Below are positions 5,255 to 5,322 of a stretch of DNA of 5,322 nucleotides, piece after piece. The notes under the pieces were generated by a model. It was not told the DNA's origin. It saw nothing but the letters and a program-made list of their open reading frames with translations, and did not search any database. Numbering within the stretch: position 1 is the stretch's first letter; every line of letters starts with the position of its first letter. The position numbers were made by a program, and so were the translations under genes. Source of the stretch: an uncultured Desulfobacterales bacterium (GTDB lineage Bacteria > Desulfobacterota > Desulfobacteria > Desulfobacterales > JAFDCJ01); the NCBI GenBank assembly GCA_945787595.1, contig CALZJV010000457.1, positions 1-5,322 of the forward strand. The letters run 5' to 3'.

Positions 5255-5322
5255 TTAGGCGGCGATCCGATTTTCTTCAATACCATTGACAAATTTTACT
5301 CCTCTAATTACTTCTCCAAGCC
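5255..5322 (-). CDS. Possible C-terminal end of an upstream gene (partial)
   Basis: One minus-strand frame entering from the right edge runs 21 codons to TAA (5255-5257) and ends VIRGVKFVNGIEENRIAA. A short polar tail ending in Ala-Ala after a KFVNG-like motif resembles the tails of some transposases, but no family can be named from this length. It stops 141 bases before the transposase start on the same strand. Other frames here contain stops. A chance open frame of this length is quite possible. Confidence 0.3.
   Translation of the reverse strand, partial: LGEVIRGVKFVNGIEENRIAA

Overview
The window carries two unrelated blocks. The left third holds a metal-responsive transport module on the minus strand, and the right half is a mobile element. 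The organism cannot be named. The in-frame UGA in the permease with a SECIS-like hairpin after it, a metal-efflux permease and mobile-element debris would fit a selenocysteine-using anaerobe such as a member of the Desulfobacterota. That is an inference; no selenocysteine machinery lies in the window.

Positions 1-1729, read right to left: a CadC/SmtB-type ArsR repressor (1319-1693) is expressed from a promoter whose -10 overlaps a near-perfect 20-base operator (1710-1729). About 300 bp downstream lies a polytopic permease of the SO_0444/ArsP-like metal-efflux family (start 1011, running off the left edge). Its frame is open for 338 codons except one TGA at 814-816, exactly where the family motif PLCSCGVLP has its first Cys. 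The RNA just after this UGA can fold into a bacterial SECIS-like hairpin, so I annotate one selenoprotein rather than a pseudogene. The space between the two genes is filled with heptamer repeats (GAAGACA/GAGGACA) in inverted arrangement.

Positions 1742-2254 hold no intact gene. There is a plus-strand remnant of a sensor histidine kinase (membrane helix plus start of HAMP, with a TAG), an AT-rich stretch with a 19-base palindrome, and a three-repeat Pho-box-like site pointing to the right with no gene left to control.

Positions 2255-5113 encode one 952-residue minus-strand protein that fuses a TM0106-type RecB/Cas4-like domain with four Fe-S cysteines, an RNase H-like DEDD exonuclease domain, a zinc ribbon and an IS66-type DDE transposase. 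A promoter candidate and a leader hairpin precede it. At the right edge are the last codons of what may be another minus-strand gene. The main points are the putative selenocysteine metal permease with its SECIS, and the nuclease-transposase fusion.
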